Below are positions 1-6,554 of a DNA stretch of 10,763 nucleotides, piece by piece. A model generated the notes under the pieces. That model made no database searches and was not told where the DNA came from. It worked only from the letters and a program-made list of their open reading frames with translations. Source of the stretch: an uncultured Succinatimonas sp. (GTDB lineage Bacteria; Pseudomonadota; Gammaproteobacteria; Enterobacterales; Succinivibrionaceae); NCBI GenBank assembly GCA_902465145.1, contig CABQMD010000014.1, forward strand, positions 1 through 10,763, read 5' to 3'. Position 1 is the first letter of the stretch. Each line of letters starts with the position of its first letter. Both the position numbers and the translations under genes were made by a program.

Positions 1-111
1 TTCAAGCTCGGTTTTTTGTGCATTATCACCGGAAGCTCCTGCCTTAGCTCCCATTTCCTGCTCATTAAGCGCCGCAGCCCATTCGTCCGCAAGTTTCTGA
101 TCATCTGACAT
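1..111 (-). CDS. fliN: Flagellar motor switch protein FliN, N-terminal 37 codons (runs off left edge)
   Basis: FliN forms the lower part of the cytoplasmic C ring, binds FliM and helps dock the export ATPase complex. Only the first 37 residues are present, starting MSDDQKLADEWAAALNEQE; the conserved C-terminal SpoA domain lies outside the window. This short acidic, helical start, with a tryptophan and an 'AAALNEQE' segment, is typical of gammaproteobacterial FliN, where it precedes an Ala/Pro-rich linker. The ATG at 111-109 is preceded by TTTAAGG about 7 bases upstream, a usable ribosome binding site. It sits 26 bases after the fliM stop, the expected fliM-fliN order, and is presumably co-transcribed with fliK, fliL and fliM. 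The call rests on position plus the N-terminal resemblance, since the diagnostic domain is not visible. Confidence 0.85.
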   Translation of the reverse strand, partial: MSDDQKLADEWAAALNEQEMGAKAGASGDNAQKTELE

Positions 112-137
112 TTTTTTAACCTTAAACTATTAACACC

Positions 138-1184
138 CTAGTCATCATCGTACTCTTCTATATCATCATCTTCACTTAAGTTCATACCGTTGCCCTTAAT
201 GAAGGAGATCTCACTCTTCATACTCTTAGGTCGCTCCAATACCTTGCTGATTTTAATGGCAAGTTTATCTTTGCTACGCCCAAGTTTTGCATGAAATGAG
301 GGAAGATCTTCGATATATACCAAAAGATCATCCGGTATATCTACGGGGATCACATCGCCTTTTTTGAAATTCATGATCTCACCTAAGGTCAAATCACAAT
401 CCAAAAGCTTTACCCGCATATCCACAGGAACATCCATAACCTCTTCGCGAAGAGCCCGATTCCATCTAACGTCGGTATCACCTTTATCTGACTGAACACC
501 GGCATCGAGCAATTCCCGAATGGGTTCTATCATGGAATAGGGAAAACAAATGTGAAGATCCCCACTTCCGCCGTCCAAATCGATGTGAAATTTGTTAACT
601 ACCAACACCTCAGAAGGTGAAACGATGTTGGCCATGGAAGGATTAACCTCGGAATCCAAGTACTCAAACTCTGCATCCATCACCGGAGCCCAGGCTTCCT
701 TATAATCGACGAAAGACATTTTAAGAACTTTCTGAATGATACGTCTTTCCGTAGGAGTGAACTCTCGCCCCTCAATCTTGGTACGAAAACGACCTTCGCC
801 TCCGAAGAAATTTTCAACCAAAATAAAGACCAACCTTGCTTCCAGAGTAATTAAAGCCGTTCCTTTCAGAGGTCTGAAGCGCACCATATTAAGAGAAGTA
901 GGTACATACAAAGTCTGCACGTACTCACTAAACTTCATCATCTGCACGCCGCTCCAGGTCACCTCGGCGCTGTGACGTAACATATTGAACAGGCTGATGC
1001 GCATATGACGGGCAAAGCGCTCATCTACCAATTCCAACGTAGGCATGCGACCGCGGACAATACGTTCCTGAGAGCCGAAATCAAAAGGTTTGACTCCGTT
1101 GTCGTCCTCAGGAGTTTCAGGCTTGACATCGTCTGCTCCATGTAGCAGAGCGTCAATTTCCTCTTGGGTGAGAAATTCAGTCAT
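138..1184 (-). CDS. fliM: Flagellar motor switch protein FliM
   Basis: FliM is the middle protein of the C-ring switch; it binds phosphorylated CheY and transmits the signal to FliG to reverse rotation. The 348-residue product (E. coli about 334) has all expected parts. The N-terminal CheY-P peptide is at residues 6-16 (TQEEIDALLHG). A charged, variable linker at about 17-32 leads to FDFGSQERIVRGRMPTLE at 35-52. The middle CheC-like domain spans about 53-235, with the FliG-contacting loop FFGGEGRF at 126-133. The C-terminal SpoA-like domain, which pairs with FliN, spans about 245-320. The tail is very acidic (DDDIEEYDDD). The start ATG is 9 bases after the fliL stop, and the ribosome binding site is fused to that stop (TAAGGTG), implying translational coupling. 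No key motif is missing. Confidence 0.97.
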   Translation of the reverse strand: MTEFLTQEEIDALLHGADDVKPETPEDDNGVKPFDFGSQERIVRGRMPTLELVDERFARHMRISLFNMLRHSAEVTWSGVQMMKFSEYVQTLYVPTSLNMVRFRPLKGTALITLEARLVFILVENFFGGEGRFRTKIEGREFTPTERRIIQKVLKMSFVDYKEAWAPVMDAEFEYLDSEVNPSMANIVSPSEVLVVNKFHIDLDGGSGDLHICFPYSMIEPIRELLDAGVQSDKGDTDVRWNRALREEVMDVPVDMRVKLLDCDLTLGEIMNFKKGDVIPVDIPDDLLVYIEDLPSFHAKLGRSKDKLAIKISKVLERPKSMKSEISFIKGNGMNLSEDDDIEEYDDD

Positions 1185-1193
1185 CCGCGCACC

Positions 1194-1745
1194 TTATTGC
1201 ATTACAAAATCTGAATAAAGTACCTGATCTACCACTGGAGTCTTGGCAATTTCGGTCATTTTGCTGCGAAGCGTATCCAATAGTTTCATGCGCAGACGCT
1301 CTCGGCCTGACGGTGATAAAAGCTCTTCGTAACTTTGTTCCGACAATACAGTAAGAGCGGTACTTGAAAGTAAATCCAGATGTTTTTTTGCAAGTTCCTC
1401 GTTTTTAGTTCCGGAAACAACCAGTACAAGATCAGCTGATGCCGAATGCGGACGCCCTGAATACAGTAAATTAAACGCAAACGGTGCGTTGAATTTTACA
1501 TATAATTCGCGGTTCATCTCTGCTTCTTTGGCTTCCTGCGCAGCTTTTTGTGCAGCCAGCTCTTCAACCGAAGGCTCAGGAACTTCAAAAGGAGGCCAAT
1601 TAAAGTAATAAGCTGCCCCGGTATAACCGCCTGCTCCCAAAATCATCAGTAGAAACACCGCCAGTATTAACAACAATTTCTTACTGCGGCGCGGTACTTT
1701 GATCTCGCCGTATTCATCGGATTTTTTTTCAGCACTCTTTGCCAT
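1194..1745 (-). CDS. fliL: Flagellar basal body-associated protein FliL
   Basis: FliL is a single-pass inner-membrane protein that surrounds or supports the stator units and stabilises motor torque and rod integrity. The 183-residue product has a short basic cytoplasmic N-terminus (residues 1-23, ending PRRSKK). One hydrophobic segment follows at about 24-47 (LLLILAVFLLMILGAGGYTG), then an Ala/Glu-rich periplasmic linker at about 58-78. The FliL/stomatin-like periplasmic domain runs from about 79 to 183, with the typical start LYVKFNAPFAFNL and the C-terminus VVDQVLYSDFVMQ, resembling the common '..V..VYFTEFVmQ' ending of FliL. The ATG follows a GGAG with a 7-base spacer, a good ribosome binding site. 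It lies 96 bases after the fliK stop and 9 bases before fliM. Confidence 0.95.
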   Translation of the reverse strand: MAKSAEKKSDEYGEIKVPRRSKKLLLILAVFLLMILGAGGYTGAAYYFNWPPFEVPEPSVEELAAQKAAQEAKEAEMNRELYVKFNAPFAFNLLYSGRPHSASADLVLVVSGTKNEELAKKHLDLLSSTALTVLSEQSYEELLSPSGRERLRMKLLDTLRSKMTEIAKTPVVDQVLYSDFVMQ

Positions 1746-1841
1746 GATTTTTCTCCAAAGCTTTTGACATTTTAGCCCAAAGCCAAGGACTTCTTGGTAA
1801 ATTTCGTCAATACGGTGATATTAGGCGTACCGTTAACTCAT

Positions 1842-2270
1842 TTAAGCAAAGAGATTAAGACCGTCATCATCGTTTGGTAAATTTTCTTCAGTTTTATTTA
1901 CATCAGGATCTTTTGCCACGTTACCTGCGAATAAGGTATCGGACTGTTCCTGACTACCGTTCCCTGAAAAATTACCTGAACCAGCAAAACTTCCGTCCTC
2001 GCTACCTGAAGATCCTGTAAATTCTCCCATAAAAGCATCTGCATCAACCCCCTGATCAGCCAAGATCTGCTTTAATGAACTCAGACTGTCCTGAAGCATT
2101 CTGCGGGTAGTTTGCTCTTCCGCTGCTACGCTAACGGCCACAGGCTGTGAACTTTCATCAGCGTCTACTGAGATCTCCATACGTCCCAATCCGTGAGGAT
2201 TTAATTCAAAGGTAAAACGCTTCATATTTTTGGCAGCCATGCTCATTACTGCTTTTGAAATTAGCATCAT
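1842..2270 (-). CDS. fliK: FliK C-terminal domain, separated by a frameshift from the rest of fliK
   Basis: This frame encodes the conserved C-terminal domain of the hook-length control protein, the part that contacts FlhB and switches export from rod/hook to filament substrates. The first open ATG gives 142 residues. The diagnostic FliK_C pattern is at about 18-75: RFTFELNPHGLGRMEISVD matches the family 'L.L.P..LG.v.v', followed by VAVSVAAEEQTTRRMLQDSL and LKQILADQGVDADAF. An acidic Gly/Ser/Asn-rich tail of about 60 residues ends the protein. The helix SKAVMSMAAKNMK just before the domain is where family members continue upstream, but here that upstream sequence is in the other frame (2206-3372). 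No convincing Shine-Dalgarno precedes the ATG at 2270, and the frame is closed upstream by a TAA at 2297-2295. Independent translation is therefore less likely than a disrupted or recoded fliK. Confidence 0.85.
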   Translation of the reverse strand: MMLISKAVMSMAAKNMKRFTFELNPHGLGRMEISVDADESSQPVAVSVAAEEQTTRRMLQDSLSSLKQILADQGVDADAFMGEFTGSSGSEDGSFAGSGNFSGNGSQEQSDTLFAGNVAKDPDVNKTEENLPNDDDGLNLFA

Positions 2271-2297
2271 TTGACAAGGTAAGCATGTCCTGTCTTA
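2206..2297 (-). other. fliK: Frame-change interval in fliK
   Basis: The upstream fliK frame stays open to a TGA at 2208-2206, and the downstream frame is open only after a TAA at 2297-2295. Any switch must therefore occur inside these 92 bases and must be +1 (one base skipped, or one extra base present). Protein continuity is best restored near 2253-2260, where the minus strand reads AATTTCAAAAGCAG. Dropping one A from the run of four gives NFKAVMSMAAKNMK joined directly to the conserved RFTFELNPHGLGR; dropping one T gives NSKAVMSMAAKNMK. The runs are short, so polymerase slippage is not strongly suggested. Confidence 0.8.
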
Positions 2298-3372
2298 AAG
2301 AGGTCTGACTATTTTCTTTCTGCACCCTGCGGGCATCTGACAAGCTTTGCGCAGCCCCGCTTAAATCTTCTGAAAATCCTGCTGCAGAAACATTAGCAGA
2401 AATTTTTTCTCCTGAAGATACGGTTTTAGGAGCAGCTGCATTTACTTGATTTGCATTTATTTCATCATCAGGAACAGATAATTTAGTCTGATCTTTAATC
2501 AAAGTCTGTCTCAAAGTTGCTAAAGCCGCATTAACTGATTGCTGCTGCGCATCCTGACCGTTACCGGAAAAATTTCCCTGTCCGTTCGATGAGTCTGTAT
2601 TGTTCTGTGTCACTAGTTTGGCCGCGGCTTGCAGAGAATCATTTATAAAACTGAGATCATCTGCATTGGCAGCCAGCATTTGCGAATTTTGCTCAGCAGA
2701 TGACTGAACGACGGTAACATTTTTCAAATTTCCCTGTGCCATCAGCATGGCAACAGAGCTTTGCTCTTTATCCAGAACAACCTTATTTTGATTTAAATCT
2801 GCCAAAGTTTCCTGTTCTTGTATAAAATTTTTGTTTCCGTTTACTCCGGAATTAGTCTGTTTCGATAAAGCATTGGCTGTATTTTTGAGATCTGATGATT
2901 GTTCGCTTTTTAACTGAGCACTTTTACTTTTATCTATTCCCTGTTCATCATTTCCAAACAACGAAGTCATCCAAGCAGTAACCGTTTCATCGGTGCTGTT
3001 TTGCTCTTTTCCTTCTGAAACCTCTCTATCGTCATCCTGCGATGAAGAGTTTTTTTCTATTGTTTTTTTATCAGAGACTTTATTAGCACTCAAATCTTTT
3101 GCAAAAATACTTTTTTTATCCTGAGCGCTCACACTTACTTTATTTGAATTGACATGCGTCTGAGATGTATTTGTTTTACTAACTGCTTGTTTTGAGTTCT
3201 GAAGATCTTTCATAGCACTGAAAATGCCGTTTATACCCTGCATGCCGCTTTGGAGATCTCCCACACCGTTTAACATTGCGGCAAAATCAGCTCCTAAAGC
3301 TGAACTGCTCTTTCTGCCGCCTGCGGCATAATTTTCCGTGCTGATATTAGTTGGTGTTGTTATGGTCTGCAT
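2206..3372 (-). CDS. fliK: FliK N-terminal (ruler) region, frame ends before the conserved C-terminal domain
   Basis: This is the 5' part of fliK, whose product is the secreted molecular ruler measuring hook length. The 388-residue frame is low-complexity and rich in Ser, Asn, Gln, Asp and Lys, with no membrane segment or Cys-rich motif, as expected for the poorly conserved, extended FliK N-terminal region. ADFAAMLNGV near residue 28 resembles the short helical export region seen at FliK N-termini. The ATG at 3372 has GGAG about 8 bases upstream and lies 74 bases downstream of the predicted start of the sigma-54 transcript. The last roughly 15 residues (after NFK at about 371-373) are out-of-frame sequence; the genuine FliK C-terminal domain continues in the +1 frame at 1842-2270. 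Removing one base in the overlap would give a single protein of about 485 residues. Assignment rests on position and the adjoining domain, because the N-terminal region alone is not diagnostic. Confidence 0.8.
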   Translation of the reverse strand: MQTITTPTNISTENYAAGGRKSSSALGADFAAMLNGVGDLQSGMQGINGIFSAMKDLQNSKQAVSKTNTSQTHVNSNKVSVSAQDKKSIFAKDLSANKVSDKKTIEKNSSSQDDDREVSEGKEQNSTDETVTAWMTSLFGNDEQGIDKSKSAQLKSEQSSDLKNTANALSKQTNSGVNGNKNFIQEQETLADLNQNKVVLDKEQSSVAMLMAQGNLKNVTVVQSSAEQNSQMLAANADDLSFINDSLQAAAKLVTQNNTDSSNGQGNFSGNGQDAQQQSVNAALATLRQTLIKDQTKLSVPDDEINANQVNAAAPKTVSSGEKISANVSAAGFSEDLSGAAQSLSDARRVQKENSQTSLRQDMLTLSNDANFKSSNEHGCQKYEAFYL

Positions 3373-3451
3373 GGTAAAACTCCGATTTTCAAGCTCTTTT
3401 GGTAGACAACATCTTTAAAAAAAAAGCTCCACCCTTGATATTTGAAGTTTA

Positions 3452-3467
3452 AGCAATAATCTTGCCA
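3452..3467 (-). promoter_or_regulatory. Sigma-54 promoter for fliK operon
   Basis: The minus strand reads TGGCAAG-ATTA-TTGCT, matching the sigma-54 consensus TGGCACG-N4-TTGCW at all but one position, with the invariant GG (-24) and GC (-12) correctly spaced. Transcription would start near 3441, leaving a leader of about 70 bases before the fliK ATG at 3372. In polar flagellates such as Vibrio and Pseudomonas, fliK- and fliE-headed operons are sigma-54 dependent and activated by FlrC/FleR-type regulators. The match and position here fit that scheme. The activator and its binding sites are not visible. Confidence 0.8.
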
Positions 3468-3505
3468 ACTAATTAAGATACCGAATTTACTCTACCTGCA
3501 AAATG

Positions 3506-3967
3506 TCATAAAGTTTTGTTTTGTTCAATAAGCAGTCTGGCCTGACGTGCGCTCACGAACTCATCATTCATCTTGGCTTCAGCCTTATTCTGTGCTTTTA
3601 AAGCTGCCAGACGATGCTTCTCAAGCAGACTCTCTATGATGCGTCTGTCCTGTCTTGCCGTAAGATACTGCTGTCTTAAAATTTCAGATCGTTTTTTTAA
3701 ATCTTCCATCACTTTAAGCTGTCGCTCATAAGTCATATCCAAACGATCGATAAACCCCTGATAAGCAAGATAATGCTGCACCGACAAATTATTTCCCTGT
3801 TGTCCTGCAAGCTCCTTTAGGTATAGTTTTTTAAAGTCCTCTAGTCTTTTAAGCTGTGCATCGAATGCTTCAATTTGTTTAAGACTTTCTGCCCATTTTC
3901 TTCTTTCATCATCCTCAAGCTTTTTTCTCAGTTCAAGAACTTTTGTCAAAGCACGATCATCTGCCAT
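3506..3967 (-). CDS. fliJ: Flagellar export chaperone/ATPase stalk protein FliJ
   Basis: FliJ is the coiled-coil protein that inserts into the centre of the FliI hexamer, like the gamma subunit of F1, and links the ATPase to FlhA while cycling export chaperones. The 153-residue product (E. coli 147) is almost entirely charged helix. Two heptad-like arms, about residues 5-55 and 75-135, are separated by a turn around GQQGNNLS (55-62), giving an antiparallel coiled-coil hairpin. YLAYQGFIDRLDMTYERQ at 66-83 resembles the conserved FliJ segment 'y..Fi..L..ai..q'. The ATG at 3967 is 6 bases after the fliI stop, with AAGGA overlapping the end of fliI (9-base spacer), so translation is probably coupled. 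It is the last gene of the fliE-fliJ unit; I see no strong terminator after it. Confidence 0.93.
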   Translation of the reverse strand: MADDRALTKVLELRKKLEDDERRKWAESLKQIEAFDAQLKRLEDFKKLYLKELAGQQGNNLSVQHYLAYQGFIDRLDMTYERQLKVMEDLKKRSEILRQQYLTARQDRRIIESLLEKHRLAALKAQNKAEAKMNDEFVSARQARLLIEQNKTL

Positions 3968-3973
3968 CTTCTA

Positions 3974-5404
3974 TCATCCTTGGCGATCACTGCGGGTAAA
4001 AGCATTATTTGATGCAGGATTGTTCTTAGGTGCCAGAACTTGCTGTCTTTGCAATTGCTCCGTACGTTTCTGCGCATCACCAATTAGGATCATTGCAATC
4101 TTTTTCATATCTTCTACGCTTTGCGCATAGGGGATCACCGCACGAAAATCCTGCTGTGTAAACTCATCGATATAAGGATGAATCATCACGGCCTGATCAA
4201 CTCTGGGATCACTGCCCTGACGATAAGCTCCGATCTGGATAAGTTCACGACTTTCGTTATAGGTTGCCGTACACTGCCTGATGGTACGCGCCATCACCAA
4301 ATGCTCCTGAGTAACTACTGCAGGCATCACTCTTGATATGGATTTTTCCACATCAATAGCAGGATAATGCCCGGCATCAGCCAGCGCTCTTGATAAAACT
4401 ATATGACCGTCTAAGATGGCGCGTGCCGAATCCGCAATGGGATCCTGCAAATCATCACCTTCCGTAAGCACCGTAAAAAATGCCGTAATCGATCCCTGAT
4501 TTCCGTTTCCCTGACCAGCTCTTTCAACGAGCGCAGGAAGTTTTGCAAACACCGAAGGCGGATACCCTTTGGTGGCAGGCGGTTCTCCCACGGCCAGTGC
4601 TATCTCACGCTGAGCCATGGCGTAACGGGTAAGAGAATCTATAAGCAACAGAACATTTTTTCCCTGATCGCGAAAATATTCGGCAATTGACAGTGATGTT
4701 TCGCATCCTTTTAAACGCATAAGCGGTGAGGCATCGGCAGGAGCCGCCACCACTACGCTACGTCTGCGTCCTTCCTCGCCCAAAATATCGTCGATGAATT
4801 CTTTAACCTCTCGGCCGCGTTCTCCGACAAGCCCGACAACAGCAACATCAGCAGAACTGCCTCTGGTCATCATTCCCAAAAGCACGGATTTGCCCACTCC
4901 GGATCCGGCAAACAATCCCATACGCTGTCCCTGACCGACAGTAAAAAGCGCATTGATACAACGTACGCCTACATCCATAGGTTCGCGTATAGGGCGTCTG
5001 TTCATGGGATTTACACGTCTTAAAACTCTGCGAGTGCTTCCTTTGCGGATCAGAGGTCCCAAACCGTCAATAGGATGTCCGGCACCGTCAAGAACCCTTC
5101 CTAAAAGCGCATCACTGTAGGGGATCTCATCCCTGTCTCCCAAGGGCACTACCAGATCTCCGTTTTCAACTCCGCTTATTTCTTCAGCCGGCATGAGATA
5201 CGTGGTTTTACCCGAAAATCCCACCGCCTCGGCAAACATAGGCCCGCTGCCGGTTTCAATGCGACAACGCGTTCCTATCGGAACTTTTATACCGGTGCAC
5301 TCAAGCGTAAGCCCCACAACTCTGCTTAATCTCCCGCAAAGAGGCGGCAATACTTCTTTTGTGGGAATGCTTACTTGTTTAAGACGCGTCAACAGAGGGC
5401 TCAA
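3974..5404 (-). CDS. fliI: Flagellum-specific export ATPase FliI (TTG start)
   Basis: FliI is the hexameric ATPase of the flagellar type III secretion apparatus, which unfolds and delivers substrates to the FlhA/FlhB gate. The 476-residue product (E. coli 457) contains Walker A AGSGVGKS at 166-173, the catalytic-glutamate loop GERGREV at 194-200, and Walker B LLLIDSLTR at 252-260. It also has the ATP synthase alpha/beta signature PAIDVEKSIS at 348-357, followed by R358 in the arginine-finger region. The N-terminal beta-barrel domain covers about 20-95 and the C-terminal helical domain about 375-450. The start is TTG at 5404-5402, overlapping the fliH stop as TTGA. No ATG exists nearby upstream or before the conserved region, and GAGGAG lies 8 bases upstream, which supports TTG. 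The 4-base overlap indicates translational coupling of FliH with FliI. Confidence 0.97.
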   Translation of the reverse strand: MSPLLTRLKQVSIPTKEVLPPLCGRLSRVVGLTLECTGIKVPIGTRCRIETGSGPMFAEAVGFSGKTTYLMPAEEISGVENGDLVVPLGDRDEIPYSDALLGRVLDGAGHPIDGLGPLIRKGSTRRVLRRVNPMNRRPIREPMDVGVRCINALFTVGQGQRMGLFAGSGVGKSVLLGMMTRGSSADVAVVGLVGERGREVKEFIDDILGEEGRRRSVVVAAPADASPLMRLKGCETSLSIAEYFRDQGKNVLLLIDSLTRYAMAQREIALAVGEPPATKGYPPSVFAKLPALVERAGQGNGNQGSITAFFTVLTEGDDLQDPIADSARAILDGHIVLSRALADAGHYPAIDVEKSISRVMPAVVTQEHLVMARTIRQCTATYNESRELIQIGAYRQGSDPRVDQAVMIHPYIDEFTQQDFRAVIPYAQSVEDMKKIAMILIGDAQKRTEQLQRQQVLAPKNNPASNNAFTRSDRQG

Positions 5405-6423
5405 AGATTATTCTCCTCTTTGTGCAAATTTTCCTGCTTTAAAACAGCTTGGCTGTGCAAGTTTCCGTCCAGAAGATCTTCTATCAAAGCACTTACTCTG
5501 TCCTGCATCTTCCATTGGATCTCAGAGTTTCCGTCACCTACAATTACATCACCTGCGTGAAGAGTATCATCGGCTTTTAAATTCCAATGCTGCTTCTCCA
5601 TATACTCGCGTCCAAAAGTTGCCTCGCACAAAGCCAGATCATCTTGATTCATGCTAATACGCACTGCGGTATGCTCATTTTCAGGTAACAACGACACTAC
5701 TTTTAATACGGTATTTTTTAAAAAATCCGGATCGGTTTTAAGTTCACGATCTGCAAGGACTGCAAAAAGTTGACCAGCTAGTCTTACCACCTCTGAGGCA
5801 ACCTCTTCGTCAACATCGCGCAAAGGCTCTGAAAGAGCATCTGCCAAAGAACGAAATCTTGCTATCTGTTCGTTAACCAAATCCTCACCGTCTTTTAATC
5901 CCTGATTGCGTCCGTCTGCATAACCTTTTTCCTTACCTTCGTTTAATCCCTGCTCAAGACCTGCGGCATGCCCCTCGTCATAACCTGATTTGACGCCTTC
6001 GTCATGACCTTCTTCAAGTCCTTTGGCATACCCTTCATCGTGTCCTGCTTTGTAACCGCTCTCCCGTCCTTCAGCTTCTGCAGCTTGTCTCAATTCATCA
6101 AGCATAGCCGCCGTAACTGCCGTTTTTTCTTCTTGCGCAGGAAGATCCTCTACTATTTCAGGCTCTTTTATGCTTTGAGCTTCAAGCGTTGCTTGTTGCT
6201 GACGTTGTATACGCTGCCTTGAAAAAAAATCGGAAGGATATCCCAAAGCATTAGTACTTTCATCATCACCCTCATCAAGCATCGGCCATTCCTTGACCGT
6301 CCACTCTTTGATCTTTGACGCATCCACAAGCGTACTTTGTTTTTTGTCATAACGGGCATCGATATGATCAGGTTCATTGCTGATCACATCGTCTGAACTG
6401 ATGATGCTAACTTTCTGTGCCAT
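5401..6423 (-). CDS. fliH: Flagellar export ATPase regulator FliH
   Basis: FliH is the peripheral stalk and negative regulator of FliI; a FliH dimer tethers FliI to FliN in the C ring and to FlhA. The 340-residue product is long for the family (E. coli about 228). The N-terminal 115 residues are acidic and contain the paired-tryptophan segment EWTVKEWPMLD (40-50), reminiscent of the N-terminal Trp motif that anchors FliH to the export gate. A striking GxxxG repeat helix occupies 119-179. The C-terminal FliI-binding, V-ATPase subunit E-like domain spans about 182-320 (VVRLAGQLFAVLADRELKT, then HAGDVIVGDGNSEIQWKMQDR). The ATG at 6423 has only a weak ribosome binding site, and it follows a 131-base gap after fliG. 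The stop overlaps the fliI TTG. Confidence 0.95.
   Translation of the reverse strand: MAQKVSIISSDDVISNEPDHIDARYDKKQSTLVDASKIKEWTVKEWPMLDEGDDESTNALGYPSDFFSRQRIQRQQQATLEAQSIKEPEIVEDLPAQEEKTAVTAAMLDELRQAAEAEGRESGYKAGHDEGYAKGLEEGHDEGVKSGYDEGHAAGLEQGLNEGKEKGYADGRNQGLKDGEDLVNEQIARFRSLADALSEPLRDVDEEVASEVVRLAGQLFAVLADRELKTDPDFLKNTVLKVVSLLPENEHTAVRISMNQDDLALCEATFGREYMEKQHWNLKADDTLHAGDVIVGDGNSEIQWKMQDRVSALIEDLLDGNLHSQAVLKQENLHKEENNL
5413..5418 (-). promoter_or_regulatory. Ribosome binding site deciding the TTG start of fliI
   Basis: GAGGAG on the minus strand lies inside the last codons of fliH, 8 bases before TTG at 5404. It is one of the best Shine-Dalgarno matches in the window. It supports initiation at the non-ATG codon and coupling of FliI synthesis to FliH. 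Confidence 0.7.
5887..6069 (-). repeat. fliH: Sixteen glycines in 15 consecutive GxxxG repeats within fliH
   Basis: Residues 119-179 of FliH carry Gly at every fourth position (119, 123, 127 and so on to 179) without a break. The variable positions are mostly charged or aromatic (GYKAG, GHDEG, GYAKG, GLEEG). GxxxG runs are a known FliH feature and are thought to drive helix-helix packing in the FliH dimer stalk. The codons vary, so this is a protein-level periodicity rather than a simple DNA satellite. Confidence 0.95.
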
Positions 6424-6554
6424 GTTTAAATGTTTTCAAAATATTTCTTCACGACATTAAAAACAAAAGACTGAAGGTACTCCAAAGTCTTATTTTTTCA
6501 CGGTTGATCTCCTTCACGCATACCTGCGCGGATCCACTTAACAGGCAGTGGAGA
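6424..6554 (-). other. Structured fliG-fliH intergenic gap
   Basis: This is the longest gap inside the fliE-fliJ unit. On the minus strand GATCTCC (6556-6550, overlapping the fliG stop) can pair with GGAGATC (6512-6506). A second hairpin, AAGACT (6491-6486) with AGTCTT (6472-6467), is followed by a T-rich stretch and could act as a weak terminator or attenuator. The strongest Shine-Dalgarno in the gap, AAGGAG (6514-6509), precedes GTG AAA AAA TAA (6501-6490), a three-codon frame, rather than fliH. I find no sigma-54 site or real gene here. Confidence 0.4.

Noticed and set aside
736..975. Plus-strand open frame of 79 codons opposite fliM
   Set aside because: Lies wholly antisense to a strongly conserved gene, has no recognisable domain, and is explained by the codon pattern of fliM.
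1746..1841. Promoter or terminator between fliK and fliL
   Set aside because: Only two weak 5-base-pair hairpins (ACGGT/ACCGT and CCAAG/CTTGG) without a T run, and no sigma-54 pair; most likely plain intergenic sequence read through from fliK.
2253..2256. Phase-variable homopolymer controlling fliK
   Set aside because: Only four A; phase-variable or slippage tracts are normally much longer, so this is not supported.
3413..3425. T run after fliJ on the minus strand as an intrinsic terminator
   Set aside because: No GC-rich hairpin precedes it, and it lies downstream of the fliK promoter inside the fliK leader.
5193..5657. Plus-strand open frame of 154 codons across the fliH/fliI junction
   Set aside because: Antisense to two conserved genes, with irregular composition and no domain; a shadow frame.
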